Assembly: GCA_963691705.1 (NCBI GenBank)
Contig: OY829541.1
Span: 69,845,189-69,909,188 of the forward strand
DNA from: Viola odorata
Lineage: Eukaryota > Streptophyta > Magnoliopsida > Malpighiales > Violaceae
Direction: 5' to 3'
Length of the DNA: 64,000 nt
A program made the translations under genes and the position numbers. The notes below the pieces were generated by a model. That model ran no database searches. It was not told where the DNA came from and saw nothing but the letters and a program-made list of their open reading frames with translations. Position 1 is the first letter of the stretch. The number at the start of each line of letters is the position of its first letter. Of this stretch, positions 1 to 12,400 are shown in pieces.

Positions 1-141
1 ACTGATCCTCACATAAAAGACTCTCAAATCAAACCAAGGCAAGGACAGTTTGGTGCAGGGTTGAAATGGAGAGTATCTAATGATTTGAAGATTGGAATTT
101 GGTGCTTCAACATCGCCGGATGTTTCATAAGGACCCTCCAT
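1..141 (-). CDS. Partial gene: first coding exon of an At1g01500-type plant protein
   Basis: This is the N-terminal 47 codons of a minus-strand gene that runs off the left edge. The reading frame starts MEGPYETSGDVEAPNSNLQI and contains the motif PWFDLRVFYVRIS, which I associate from memory with the plant family of Arabidopsis At1g01500 (annotated, without strong biochemical support, as erythronate-4-phosphate dehydrogenase-like). The start ATG (139-141) lies 27 bases downstream of a good splice acceptor (AG at 170-169), so a 5' UTR intron precedes it. The frame stays open to base 1. The exact function is not visible in this fragment, and the family call rests on one motif. Confidence 0.62.
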   Translation of the reverse strand, partial: MEGPYETSGDVEAPNSNLQIIRYSPFQPCTKLSLPWFDLRVFYVRIS

Positions 142-1300
142 GATGAAAATCCAGGAGCTTAATCCTCACTGAAACCTTCCAGTTGTGATCGGATTAATAA
201 CATCCAGACAACCATAAAAGCTGAAACCAGATACACGGTGAAAAGAACACCTATACACCTGTTTCCAAATAAAAAGAAAACGCTTTTCAATTCAGATCAA
301 GAAGAAGCAGCAAATCGTCTGAAGCTATAAAAGTTATTTCCAAAATTTTGCTAAGAGAACATAACAAAAACCCAGAATCCCAAAAAATGGTCATGGTCAT
401 ATGATCATATCCTTGCAAATAGAGAAGGGAGACCTAATATTTAGGAAACAGAAACCCTTAAAATAAGGTAAATGAGAAGAAAAAAGCATAACAGACCGAC
501 TGTTATAATATGAAAAGGCATATACCCATTCTAACATATATATACTACGCAGTTTTTTCAAAGAAAAACAAAAAACAGCAAACAAGTCTCTGTAAAGCTG
601 TGTAGGATCAAGTATAACAGACACCCACATGATAAACACTACATGGGAAGGAAAAAAAAAAGTAGCTAGCTATAGCTTGCAAGCATACACAAAAATACAC
701 ATTGGTATCCAATAGAGAAACCACCACACCACACCAAAAGAGAGAAATAGAAAAGAAAAGCAAAATTGGGTAAAGAATTCATCAATACAACAACCATAAT
801 AAAGACATGGGAAATTGCTTGGATAGAGAAACAAAGGGTACCCACCAGCAAAGCTGAAGATGTTTCAAGGAAAATCACACCAATTCACTTGCATCTCCAC
901 TTCCAAATCTGTAGTAAACTGAAACTATCTTCTTCTTCTTCCAAGTGAACAAAACAAAAAAACAATATTAATATTAATATACTAACAGTAATGAAAATGC
1001 CACATTCCCAACAAAGCTGCCGGCTTTTATTATCAAATGAGAAACTCAACGTCACACAATGAGCCAAAAGACCCCTCTTTTCCTTTCACCTTTGTATTCT
1101 AGAGCCTAGAATAATACAGAACCACGAAAAAACAATAAAAAGAAATAAATATAAGAAGGGGAAAAAGAAAATCTTACTCACCAAAATAAAAACCTTGGAT
1201 TAGGACAACCACTTCATAGCATCCACGAAGGTACAAATACTATGACCCACCTCTCCAATCAGAATAAACCCTCGATAAAGATTCAAGCTTTCTGATCACC
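142..1300 (-). other. 5' UTR and 5' UTR intron of the left-edge gene
   Basis: On the minus strand a strong donor (G|GTGAGTAAG, intron from 1181) and an acceptor (TTTCAG, intron end 169) define a UTR intron of about 1.0 kb. The upstream UTR exon would cover roughly 1182-1300. Several short open frames inside the intron have no recognisable protein content. The intron is inferred from splice signals only. Confidence 0.5.
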
Positions 1301-3102
1301 CTCTACTTAAACTTGCGGCTTAAAATATTTTCTGAGCTTATTTGACACGAAAAAATCTTTCAATAAATTAATATCAAAATTGTATGAGCCGAGGAGACAT
1401 AAATAAATAGGAGTAGCTGTCTTTTGATTAGGGATGAGCATGTGTGTGGCTTTTTTTTAGAGTTTTTGATGGAATTGGAGATATGGGCCTGTCTGAATTT
1501 GACTTTTCCTTCCTTGTACGTGAAATGATGTCGATCTTATCCGATTATGATTTATGAGAACATGGGAATTTGCATTTTACGAGGGGGAGGGAACTTTGGC
1601 TTTGGTTTGACAAGGATGTGCGTGTGCGCCATCCGATCACCGCTATGATTTGTTGCTAACCTAATCACGTATGCTTAGCTTTAAGCCTGCAGCACGAGCC
1701 CATAGCGATAAAACGGTAACCTGTAAATTGGAAACATGGTTTCAAGTCTGTGGAGGTTATAAATTCCACTATAGGATCGGACTTGTTTATTTTTTAATCC
1801 GGATCTCAATTTCAAGGTTAGAAAATAAACAAAATCATGTTTCAAAAAATTACTTCCTATAAATTCTGACCGTACTCAAACCGGATCATTTCCTAATAGA
1901 AACTAAAATGGCATGATTGTTTAATTAGTATTTTCTTTCACCCTTAACAACTAGTACATGATTAATATCCTTTCACACTCTGTAACTGCTAATCTCGGTT
2001 TTTTAACCTCGTACCAAACGATGTCTAGGGACCATCTATGTAATGAAAATGCCCCGAGAAAACTAAAGCCACTCTGCATGAGTTGATCTATATTGCGCTC
2101 ATAAGGCCCATTGCATGAGTTGTTAAAGTCCGCGAGTGAAACTTTCTTTCAAGTTTTGAGTGTTGGCTTCTCTGAAAAAGTTAAAAAAAGGTTTTGAGTG
2201 TTGCTGCGAGTTAAATTGGGCTGATGGGCCCTATTAAAAGTTGAGTCTATTTAGCCCAAAAAACTTGTTTTGGATTTGCAAATCTTACAGGCCCAATTTT
2301 GGAATTTTCTTCTGTGGTTTTTTGTATCTTACTATTTTTTTATTTATTTTGGAAAACCCTATTTGACTAATAAAGAGGAAAGCTCTTCTAATTTTCTAAC
2401 GACTATTTTGATATTTTTTTTCATGTTTCTTTTGTTCATACTCATTTATAGGTCCTATAGGATAGGTAACTAAGTCCAAAAAAAAAAAAAAAAAAAATAG
2501 TTTAGGTTCGATAGGAAGCAAGAAAGGAGAAAAAAAAGAACAGGGGATCACTTTGGGCACTGAATTTGGTAAATAATAGTCCAAAAATAGGAGCAAGATG
2601 CCTCAAATAATAAAATATATCCAACCACACCATGGGCGGTGAAAGCCCACCTTTCGGCCATTAAAATTTCTATCTTTTTTGGTATTTTAATATTTATCTG
2701 TCATTTTGTCAAAATATTAGTAATTTAATTCGAGCATGTTAGATTTTAAAATACATAATTTTTTTATTTTTTTAAACTCAAATTTAAAACTTAAATTATA
2801 AATGAATAAGTTTTTTAGCGCCTGAAGTGAGTTTGTATTTAATCGAATAAAAGAAGAATTTTAGTTAAAATTAGTCAACAACATTATGATTTATGAACGT
2901 TATTGAACAATAACGCCGGCGTCTATTCTTACTTTTCATCATTTTAGTAAACTATACCGTCCGGCGGAATACCAACGTCGACGTGGCTCCCACATCATTG
3001 CGACCATTGGGTACAACAAATCCCACCAAATCTTCGTGTGTTCTCTGTGTTCTGTAGGGTGGGGTTCACTTTCTTAAGGTGCACTGCTGCTTCGTTAACT
3101 GC
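1301..3102. other. Intergenic, no gene seen
   Basis: AT-rich sequence with homopolymer runs (for example A-rich near 2477-2497). Short open frames have no recognisable domains. The right half probably contains the promoter of the AT-hook gene. Confidence 0.5.
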
Positions 3103-3108
3103 CACGTG
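3103..3108 (+). promoter_or_regulatory. G-box (CACGTG) upstream of the AT-hook gene
   Basis: A palindromic CACGTG core within GCCACGTGTGCC, about 0.78 kb upstream of the AT-hook start codon. G-boxes bind bZIP and bHLH factors in plants. A related CGACGTGGC lies near 2980. Function here is inferred from the motif only. Confidence 0.35.
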
Positions 3109-3637
3109 TGCCTGTCGCCCCGTTTCCGTTACGCATATATTTACCTTACGGCTCACCCAATTCTTCTGTACGGTAAGGTGAAATGTAGGGAGGTCAGAAT
3201 ATGGTCAATGCTTCCCCAGATAAATTGATGGTTCTGATTTAACGAGATGTTCTTATGTGTTTTCTCAAATTTTAATTAGCCCATCTATTTGAGTTTTACA
3301 ACTTTTTCATAAGACAATAAATAGTTCTCAAAGTGAAAAAGAGAAAAAACAGCGAACGACAGTCAGTGGTCAGACTGAGACACTGAGTAATCTGGGGTCA
3401 ATAGTAGGCTAGGCTACATTAGCACTTAGCTGTACTGTCGTCCACCACTCCATTTCCTCCCAACTTGTCTTTTTCTTTTTTCACACGAAAAATAAATAGC
3501 GTACATATAGATAGAGAGGGATGACAAAGAAAAGGAAATATGATTTTGGCAATCCAAACAATTCCTTATTTTTCTATCCTTTTCTTTATTTATTTGTTTA
3601 TGCCCACATAATTACAAATATCATTTCTTTATTCTTC

Positions 3638-3644
3638 TATATAA
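3638..3644 (+). promoter_or_regulatory. Candidate TATA box of the AT-hook gene
   Basis: TATATAA followed by a pyrimidine-rich stretch (TTCTCTTACTTTCTCTC), as is common at plant transcription starts. It lies about 240 bases before the ATG at 3883, so the 5' UTR would be about 200 bases. Confidence 0.4.
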
Positions 3645-3882
3645 TACTCATTAATATTCTTCTCTTACTTTCTCTCTTTTTGGCCTAAAAGAGAAGAGAG
3701 GCGTATGGTATCAATTGATTTCAGAGTCTGGAGTTTGCTAGTACTTTGCTAGTTTTTGGTCAAAGTTGTTTAGTCAAGCTTTGTGAGCAGAGAGAGTGGG
3801 AAAAAAAACTCTTTTTGTTTATTGGATTGAAGAAGAAGAGGCAAAAAGGGGTTCTTTGATTTTTTTTGGGTTGGTATTGATT

Positions 3883-4266
3883 ATGGGGAAGAAGCCTCAG
3901 AAGACAAAAGAACTGTCAGTAGCAATAGCTGAAGCGTCGTCTGCAGGTAGAGATGATGAAAGTGGAGGAGGAGAGCAGCCACCGCCGCCGACAAGTCAGC
4001 CACAAACTCCAAGAAAGAGAGGGAGGCCAAGAAAGAATATTATTGGAAGTACAACAGCTGAACAAGAAGAGCGATTAAAAGAGGAAGAACAAGCAGAAGA
4101 AGAAGCTGAGAGCCAATCCAAGAACAGAAAAACGACAGGTTATGCAAAGGAGGAACACGAAGAAGAAGAGCAGCAGAAGAAGAAGAAACAAAGGGACGAG
4201 GGACAATCTATGCCTCTTCCCAGGAGAAGCAGAAGGAGAAAAAGTAAACCCATGAAGAGCAGCTGA
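3883..4266 (+). CDS. Small AT-hook DNA-binding protein
   Basis: Single-exon frame of 127 residues. Residues 44-51 form a canonical AT-hook (core RGRP within RKRGRPRK), which binds the minor groove of AT-rich DNA. The rest is low-complexity: an acidic Glu-rich stretch (about 61-78 and 91-97) with alternating Lys runs, and a C-terminal basic cluster (PRRSRRRK, 113-120) likely to act as a nuclear localisation signal. The N-terminus (MGKKPQKTKELSVAIAEASS) resembles a class of small plant AT-hook proteins. The frame is open upstream to a GTG at 3796, but the first ATG is 3883, chosen here. A nuclear chromatin-associated role is inferred; no target is known. Confidence 0.75.
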   Translation: MGKKPQKTKELSVAIAEASSAGRDDESGGGEQPPPPTSQPQTPRKRGRPRKNIIGSTTAEQEERLKEEEQAEEEAESQSKNRKTTGYAKEEHEEEEQQKKKKQRDEGQSMPLPRRSRRRKSKPMKSS

Positions 4267-7166
4267 AGATGATATGGTGATTTTTATTTAATTAATCAAA
4301 AAACATGATTATGATCATAAGCTTTTTATCAATATTGGTAGCTCTTAATTATTATTTTATTTTATTTTTTGATTTCGGAGTGATTAATATTAATTGCTTG
4401 GGTTTGATCCACGATGAATCTTTATTTGTTTAGTTTTTGATTAATTTTGGAGTGTGATTAAATGCTTTATGCTTATCTATATCTTAATAGAGACATAGCA
4501 CATCCACAACTCACTGTGTGCAAGAAAACAAAGTTGCTAAAAATGGGCTAAGAAACACAGACACAAACTCATCCACACCTCATAAATGAGAGTAAAACAA
4601 ACACAACACTTTTAAGCCATGACCACATAATACATATATTGTTTTTGAGTGAAATACAATCAATAATATTAATATTGTTCTATACTCTTCTCTCAAATTA
4701 GATTAATTGGAGTGTTTATATGTTTTCTTTTTGGATAAATTAAGTAATTAAAGATTACATGGTTTTATTTTTTATTTTCATTACAATCTATAACACCGCT
4801 ATGAAACGACCTCATGACCCATTTTTTAAATAAATTAACATATATTTTCGCCGTTTTTTAACCGTAATTATACATATTAATGAAGTGGATACAACTATTA
4901 AGAAATCAAAAGGAGTGGTTAAACTTTTGTTCATGATCTTAATATTCATTTTCCCCGTATCATCCATTTAAAGAACGACGTATAGGTGTTAATGTTATAA
5001 TAATACATCTTAACTTGCTGATTGAATTGTAAGGGCAACATTAAAGAATGTTTTCTCTCTTATGAAGCATGGACATTTTATGTTTTTATTGTATTTCATG
5101 TTGGATTTATTTCTGACTCGAAATATGATGAATATCGACATAATATATATCGGACTCATCACATTCCATATCCTATAATTTTTGTTATAATTCTTAGCAA
5201 TTATTGATGCAAAGTAGTTGCTAAAGGATTTTTTTAAGACCATACTTACTTTGGAAATTCACATTATTTTTTTTATTGTTGTGAATATTTTTTATATATA
5301 ATAATACACTAATATATATAGTATCGGTGTTCTATAATTTATAATTTTTTCGTGTCGAATTATCATTGGTTATGCTTTCAAATCCTCCTATAGAATTTAT
5401 ATCCATGATGATTGTAATTCCTTTTGATGATTTGATATGTAAATAAACAAAATAAAATTTTCTTTTTTTCCTTAGACGAGAAGAAAAAAGTGTGAAAAAT
5501 GGATTGGAAATTTTGTACACGTGATTCTCACGTCCCTATGCAATTATGAAGACGGCCAGCAAGCAAATGGGAGATGAGGGGAACGCGCGTGGTGAAGCGC
5601 GTAGAGTGAGATCTTCTCGCGTCCTGCCCACTGCCCCATTCAGAGCAATGTGACACTGACAAGAGTCTTATTACTGACAAAAAAATTTAAAACATTAGTT
5701 ATATGTGATGCTATTGTTGATGAAATTAATTTTTAAACAATTTTTGAGAAAATTTTAATTTCAAAATTAAGAAAGGGACCAGGATGACAGTGATAAAATA
5801 AAAAAATGGTCGATTCGTGTTTAAATTCGAGTATGAAAAATGATACAAATTTAGTTGAGTAATTCATTTTAGATCACAAAAATAAAACGAAAGTTTTTTG
5901 TTATGAATATTCTCTTTGTTCTTTTTTGATATGAAATTAATCTCTTTTAAATCTCGTAAATTTTGAAAAAATTATACTTATTAGTATAATTCTCTTTATT
6001 ATTAGGATTTCGACTAAAGATAAATAATTTTTTTATTAACAATTTTAATAATGATACATAACTTTGAGTAGAAGAGTTATGATTGAATTTAATGGTAGAA
6101 TAGACAAAACTGTAAAGGATTCCCATAAAAAAGAGGAAAAAAGAAAATAGAGGGCTTCCGCTTCTCTCCTCTGCTCTGCCCACACGCTCATCTAATCTCA
6201 CGCGCCGTTCAAAAGTGAAGGTGGGGGGCCACCAGCATCCGTATCCGTATCATTTATGACCACACATTTGCAAGTTGGTGGTGTCCGTCCTACCTCAAAA
6301 TCTCCGCGCACTTCACTGTTCGATTCGGATTCGCGACTGTAATTTTGGGTAATTTCTATATAGCTTATAATAACCTTGTTTTTCATATGATGGAAAAAAA
6401 AAAAACTTGTGTAAGATGGTGCGAATGATTGGATAATTTTCAATTAATGTTCTTAATTAGCATCCATTAAAAACACTTCACAATATTAGTTATGGCTAAT
6501 ATTTTTAGAAATCCTCGAGTAATTAAATAACAATTTAAAGTGTAAACAGAAGGAATATTACTTCATAATGGAATTCATTAGCAATCCGAAAGATTAAAGG
6601 ATTGGTTGTAATTAACATTGAAGAGCAATTTTAATCAACAGGAGAGGATCAGGATCAGGATCAACACAAGTCAATCATAAAAAAGAGATGAAACTTTAAA
6701 TATTATGATGGTTGTCACTGTCTCTATTTTCCATGTTTGGGCCCCCATCAATGAAAGAAATTAGGTTGTTAAATTTTCACTCAAGTCTTGAGTCTAGTGC
6801 AATTGGTCACACAAACTGACGTTCGAATATGACAGTGACATGCCACTACCTTTTCCATTACCAATTTTATTCTATTCTATTTTTTGCTCAAGAAATTCCA
6901 GGAAAACAAGAATTCCCTCCCACCACACACTGTTTTCTCACTTGATCAACTGAATTTATGAAGACTTTCCATCAAATCTTTCATCATAAAGAAAACCTAA
7001 ATACAAAATTGTTCTACAACAAGCTGGGTATTATGGAATTGGTTTGCTTGCATCAGTAAAAAAACCTCCGACCGAGGGGGAGTAAGATAACTATGACCAA
7101 AAATAAAAAACAAGAGAAGTGCAGAACCTGATGACTCAAAACTCGATCAAACTTGTAACCAGGTTG
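4267..7166. other. Intergenic, no supported gene
   Basis: Mostly AT-rich sequence. A GC-richer patch at about 5540-5640 has CGCG-containing palindromic bits, and another patch at 6150-6330 is CT- and CACC-rich and promoter-like. I recognise no protein in any frame. Confidence 0.45.
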
Positions 7167-7628
7167 TCAGCGGCTAGCCTTATGATGTCTCTCTTTCCTA
7201 TACCTAGACTGATCTGGATCAAACCCACCTTCCTCTGCTCCATAAACAGCCCAGGTTGGTGTGGCGGCCATGTAATCCTTGCTGTCAAAAGGTTTACCAG
7301 AAGCAACCTGGACACAAAAAATGATCGTTATTTGCTTTGTGTTTTCCCACAAAAAAAACATTCAACAGAAGGAAAATCACAAAACAATAATCTACGTATA
7401 TTGGTGTTGTTGCTAACCAGATCATGGAATTTCTCCTAGTCTATCCATGTGAACCATTGGCCATTGACCTTGAACTTGTCAGTTTTTGCCATAAGGACGC
7501 AACACGAGTGTACATGCTCACAAGCAACCTCGTATTCCCCATTGCTTTTGAGAGCCAACGCCTCTGAAAATGCTTTCACATCAGCATGCCAGGGCACATT
7601 CTCCATTGTTAGTTTTGAGGTTGCAGTT
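7167..7628 (-). pseudogene. TYW1: TYW1 C-terminal fragment with premature stop
   Basis: Two minus-strand exons encode the C-terminal end of tRNA wybutosine-synthesising protein 1, the radical-SAM enzyme that forms the tricyclic wybutosine precursor on tRNA-Phe. Exon 7628-7418 reads TSKLTMENVPWHADVKAFSE and continues to KVNGQWFTWID; exon 7307-7167 reads VASGKPFDSKDYMAATPTWA to RKERHHKASR and a normal stop. The splice sites between them are canonical and phase 0. However, the codon after WID is TAG (complement of 7436-7438), where the family has a tyrosine, so the protein would end early. No upstream TYW1 exon follows directly; the sequence beyond 7629 is unrelated. The fragment is therefore dead as a TYW1 gene. 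A second fragment of the N-terminal half lies at 16.2-16.7 kb on the same strand. Confidence 0.88.
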
Positions 7629-8192
7629 CTGCATAAAACCAGGGATTATAGTGAGATGCCAGAAGTTGTTTATGAAGAGCTAAAAGATATACATAAATGT
7701 CCCCTGAACTTTAATTAAATGATTAATGTCAACCCTAAACTATTTTTTTGTTTAATTACAACCCTGCGAATCGTGCGTTTTGACAAAATACAACCCTACT
7801 ATCACAAAAATCTAACGTGGCGACGTTATCTTCCACATCATACATGTTTCACATGCTACGTCGTCGAGACACGTCAGAATCTTGCCACCTCACATCTCCA
7901 CATCATGCTTGGGCCCACCACTTACATCTACTCGCTCTAGAAGACTAAGAATAGTAGTTTTAATTAATAAGACTGATAGTAGTTTTAATAAGAATAGGAA
8001 TAAGTTTTAATTAATTAGAATTGTTAATGTGTAAAGTATTAGAATTCTCGTAATATTATAACTTGCGAGTATTGGTTGATTTCCTTCTTTATAAATAACT
8101 CGTCTTATAATTGAAAATCATCCTTAAAAAGCAAAGTAAGCTTGATTTCGTCCAACTCCAAAATCCAAACAACAATTCTGTTTCATAGAGCT
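7629..8192. other. Repeat-like spacer between TYW1 fragment and F-box pseudogene
   Basis: At 7700-7800 the phrase CAACCCT recurs three times in AT-rich context, in a style typical of plant repeat ends. I found no matching second end. It marks the point where TYW1 similarity stops. The part from 8100 is the probable former promoter and 5' UTR of the F-box gene. Confidence 0.35.
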
Positions 8193-8998
8193 ATGGCAGG
8201 TGTAGTAATCTCCAAAAAGGCCAAAACCGAGAATGTTCTTCCGATGATACCCGACCATGTGATTGAGGAAATACTTCAAAGGCTACCTGTCTTCATCCTA
8301 TAGAACCACGACTTGATGTGTTCACACTGAAATCAAACACTTGGAGAAGGCCACCCATAGATCACATTCCTAGTATGAGTGTTATCAGAGAAGATGATAG
8401 GAGTAATCCTAAATCCATTGGATTCCTTTCCAATGGAGCAATTCATTGGGATATTCGTCATCTTTCTCCAAGTGGTGATTTGATGTATTCTTTTCTTGCT
8501 CTTGATTTAGCCACTGAGAAGTGTCGACTGCTCAAATTTCCTCATCTTCCAATTCAATACCACAGTTGGGTAGGAAGCTTAGGAGGGTGTCTTTGCTTAA
8601 GCACTAGGGTGGTTACGGAGGAGTATGGTATTGGGGTGAGTTTGTGGATGATGAAAGAGTATGGCGTGGAGTCCTCTTGGACAAAACTGATATCGATGCC
8701 TTATAGGTTTATTCCCCGTGTCTCTCCCTTTTTCAGGTTTTATCCAATTCTATTCTCAGAGGAAGAAGGTAAGGAGATCGTGGCCATCTTTGATTATGTC
8801 CTTGCGCAGATCGCTGACAGTGACAGAAACGAGACTGTGAAGTTGAGAATTGAAGGAGGAGGGGAAAATGTCAGGTTTCAAGAAACGCTGCATGTTGCCA
8901 GGTTTCTTGAACGGTGTCTATTTACTAAAGAGAGTCCAAATATTGGTGTCCTACACATGGAGGAAAGTTTAGTGTCTCTTACTGCTGCTGCAGATTAA
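8193..8998 (+). pseudogene. F-box/FBA gene with internal deletion
   Basis: The first piece (8193-8303) encodes MAGVVISKKAKTENVLPMIP, then DHVIEEILQRLPV, which is the start of an F-box (Skp1-binding module of SCF ubiquitin ligases), and then a TAG. The second piece (about 8294-8998, another frame) encodes an F-box-associated interaction domain: PRLDVFTLKSNTWRRPP, later SIGFLSNGAIHWD and a C-terminal GVLHMEESLVSL. The rest of the F-box and the start of the FBA region are missing, so about 100-150 residues were lost at the join near 8290-8300, together with the frame. The C-terminal part keeps 226 open codons. It is probably non-functional; a spliced product skipping the join is unlikely, since no splice sites are evident there. 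Confidence 0.82.
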
Positions 8999-9433
8999 TT
9001 AGCAGATTTGAATATTGTTTTTCTTTTTTTTTTTGGGTTTATTTTCCAATCAAGTATTATTAGATGTACTAATAAAAGTTATTTTTAATTTTAGTAATCT
9101 ATTTCAGAAGTTTTGCATGATTGAAAGACGTGAACTTTGACTCTTGTGATTGGTATTTGTTTATTACATCTAGCTCTCAGAAAAACTCCTTTGGCATGGG
9201 AATCAATGTGTTACCCTAACCCAAAAGATAAATGCACTCAAGCATCTTCATGGGTTTTAATTAGACTGTGTTCTACTAAATATGAATATGATATGCATTT
9301 AAAAATTGAAGTGAAACAGAAAATAGAGAGGACTCCTATGATGAAAATAGGTAAGGAATCAATTGATCTATGACTTCCGATGGAGAGTGCATCATGCTAA
9401 TGGTACAATTAGAATGCCGACTCATACATACAG
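8999..9433. other. Spacer, no gene seen
   Basis: 3' flank of the F-box pseudogene, then sequence open in one frame (9137-9373) with no recognisable protein. The expected first exons of the neighbouring SCAR gene are not found here. Confidence 0.35.
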
Positions 9434-12400
9434 GACTACAGCTTCTAGAAGTCATAAATTGATGGATAAATTGATGGCTCGTGTACAAAACATTGAAGCT
9501 GCACTGCCTGCTCTGGAGAAAGTAGTACTGGCCCAAACGAGCCACATCCATTTTGCTTACACAGTATTTTGTACATTTTTCTAGCCACACAACTCTGTTG
9601 GCGCATCAGTGTTTGAAACTGATGTAATATTTGAAAACTTCATTTATTCTGCATAAGTTTCTAAAGCTTGAGTTGTTTCCCTTAACCTTGTTGTCCCTCA
9701 GTCCATTATTTTGGCTTTAATCTTCCAATAATTCAAGTCCTTAACAAAAGCAGTTATTTTGCAGGTTCTGAATGGCATCCTCGCATTCAAAATGGAACAA
9801 AACCATTTCATCTATAATGACTTACCTCGATTTGTTATGGACTCCTATGAGGAATGTCGTGACCCTCCACATCTGCACCTACTTGACAAGTACGGTTAAG
9901 GAACCAGATGCTGAGAAAGTCCAGAAAGAAAAGAAGGCTCGTAAAATCAAGGTAGTTTATTTCAGTGTTGCCCTTTCTATAAAGATAAATTCTGACTAAA
10001 TCTCATAATGGACAGAAAAAAAGGTCATCACAAAGGAACAGAGACCTACTCCATAGTGCATCGATGTCAAATAATAGTAACAGGTATCTTATCTAAATGC
10101 TTTTTATAGGCAGGTTGAGTTTTAGAAAGTTAACATTCACAGGATTTCTGTTCTGCAGAATGCATTTTTCTCCAATAGTTAATGGGCGGACTTCTCCTTC
10201 TCATACGGCCTTCCACAATTGATACCACACTAAAATCTGATACGGGTGATCATTCAAATTCTTTTGATTCAAGAACTGGGTCTGGCTATATTGAGTGTGT
10301 TTCCGTCTCAATGGCACTGTGAGACCAGAAGAACAGGAGTCTAACGATGCATCTTCAAACCTTATGGAGCATGATGACATCCCTGATTCTCATCATATAG
10401 CAGATGAAAATTCTACCCACAGTTCATTGCCAGATCTGAGTGCCCTGAGTTCATCTTGTGTCACATGGGATGAGAAGGTTGAAATAGTGGAGCCCGAGGG
10501 TAAACAAAATTATGATTGTGATGATGAAGCCGCAGAGATGCTTACAACAGTTACTAAACATGAACACAGGATTCCCATCCACAGGAATCCTGATCAAGCT
10601 CCCATTCACCAGACCATCAGCCTGGATGCTGTTTCCTATGATGTGAATGCTCCAAAACCAAGCTCAAGTGGAAACCACCTTGATGAAGTTGAAAGTGAAC
10701 CAGACAATTACATGGGTGCACTTAATACGATGGAATCAGAATCTGAAAATGATACTGATTGCCAAACAAAACGCCAAGTGGCACAATCATCCTTAAGCCT
10801 TAACAATAAGGGATTGGAAGATGGAATACATGAGGTCGCAACCTGTATCCCTGACCATCAAACTTCTAAATATGAATCTCTTGCTGAATTAGATCATCAG
10901 CCTCCTAACAGTGAATCTTGTGCAGAATTAGATGTTTCAGTCCATCCTTCTAAGCACAACTTAGATACTGTATCCGTCTTCCCAGACCATCAACCTTCTG
11001 AATATGGATCTCATAATGCATCTGTCATCTCTCATCATCTTCCATCTATACGTGAATCCCATGCTGCATCCATCAGTATCACAAACAAAGAATTATCCTG
11101 TGGTGTAACTCATTCAGTTCCTTCAATGAGCTTTGCTGATGAGCAGATACCAAATGTTTCTAGAAAAACTTCCAATGCAGACTGTTGTTCACCAGGCATT
11201 GAAGGCTCTGCTGACACAAATATTCTTAATGGATCAAAGGTTGAATCTGGTGCTGGTGATCCGTCATCCTCTGGTTCTGGAAGATCAAATCTACAAGAAC
11301 CATTGTGTGATAACAAGAGAAGCAGTTGGCATGAATCTCTAGAATCTCAGATTGGATTTTCTGGTGCTCCTTCAATTTCATTCTGGACAAATGGTGGCCT
11401 GTTGGGACTTCAGCCTTCAAAGCCTCCTGATTTCACTCTGTCAAGTTCCCGAATCAATGACTATGTCGCTAGAAGTAAAGAGGCAGGCCCTCCTAATCAC
11501 ACTTTAATGCCCGACAATGATAGAGAGAGAGTAACACCTGGCAAATTGGTCAAGGATTTTGAAAGCATGGAGAGAATTTCAAGTTCTAATTGCTCTGCAT
11601 CATGGCTTGATGGTCAGGATGTGAAAGTTGAAAAATCTTCACACACTTGGACACCAGGAAATATGTTGCAAAATGATTCTGATTTGAAAGCTGCATCTGA
11701 GGAAGCCAGTCAGCAGAGTGATGAAAACTCATCCCAAATGTTCGGGTTTGGCCATAGGCTACTGGTCAATGGTTTTCGTAGAAAGTTGCCACTTGTCTCT
11801 GATGGTAAACCTGAAGGGACTATATCACTGAAACTTGGTACATTAGTGCAGAGCGGGCAGAATGGCAGTATATATAAAGGAAATCTTGGAAAGGCTTCTC
11901 ATGAGCAGTCTGAGCTGAAGTCTTTTGTAGATTCACTTACTTCTTCTCCACCACTTGAACATATGAAGATATCATTCAAACCTATTGATGGCTATGATGC
12001 TTCCAAACTAAAACTGAAATTTCCTGACCGGAACCAATCTAGCGAAAGCATTAGAGACATGTTTCCTTCATTCCAATTGGTCCCGGAACATGCTACGCGA
12101 GGGCTTGATGTGGAATCTGATTCCGATGATGACACCTTTTGTAGGTCGTCACCTTATGCATCTGAAGATTGTCTCAGTCATCACTCTGACAGATTCTGAG
12201 CAGTGGGATTCTGGTGAATCTCCTGAAAGAAAGGACCCTGAGTTGTATGATGCTTTGGGCAGAATGTCAGTCATGGAGTCAGTTTCAAACTCTCTAAAGC
12301 CTAGGGAAGCAGGCAGCAAGCGTTTTCACATGGATACACAACTTAGAAGTGCATATGCTGTGAATGGAGTAGATCCTTCACTCTCTGCTTCATCTCTAGA

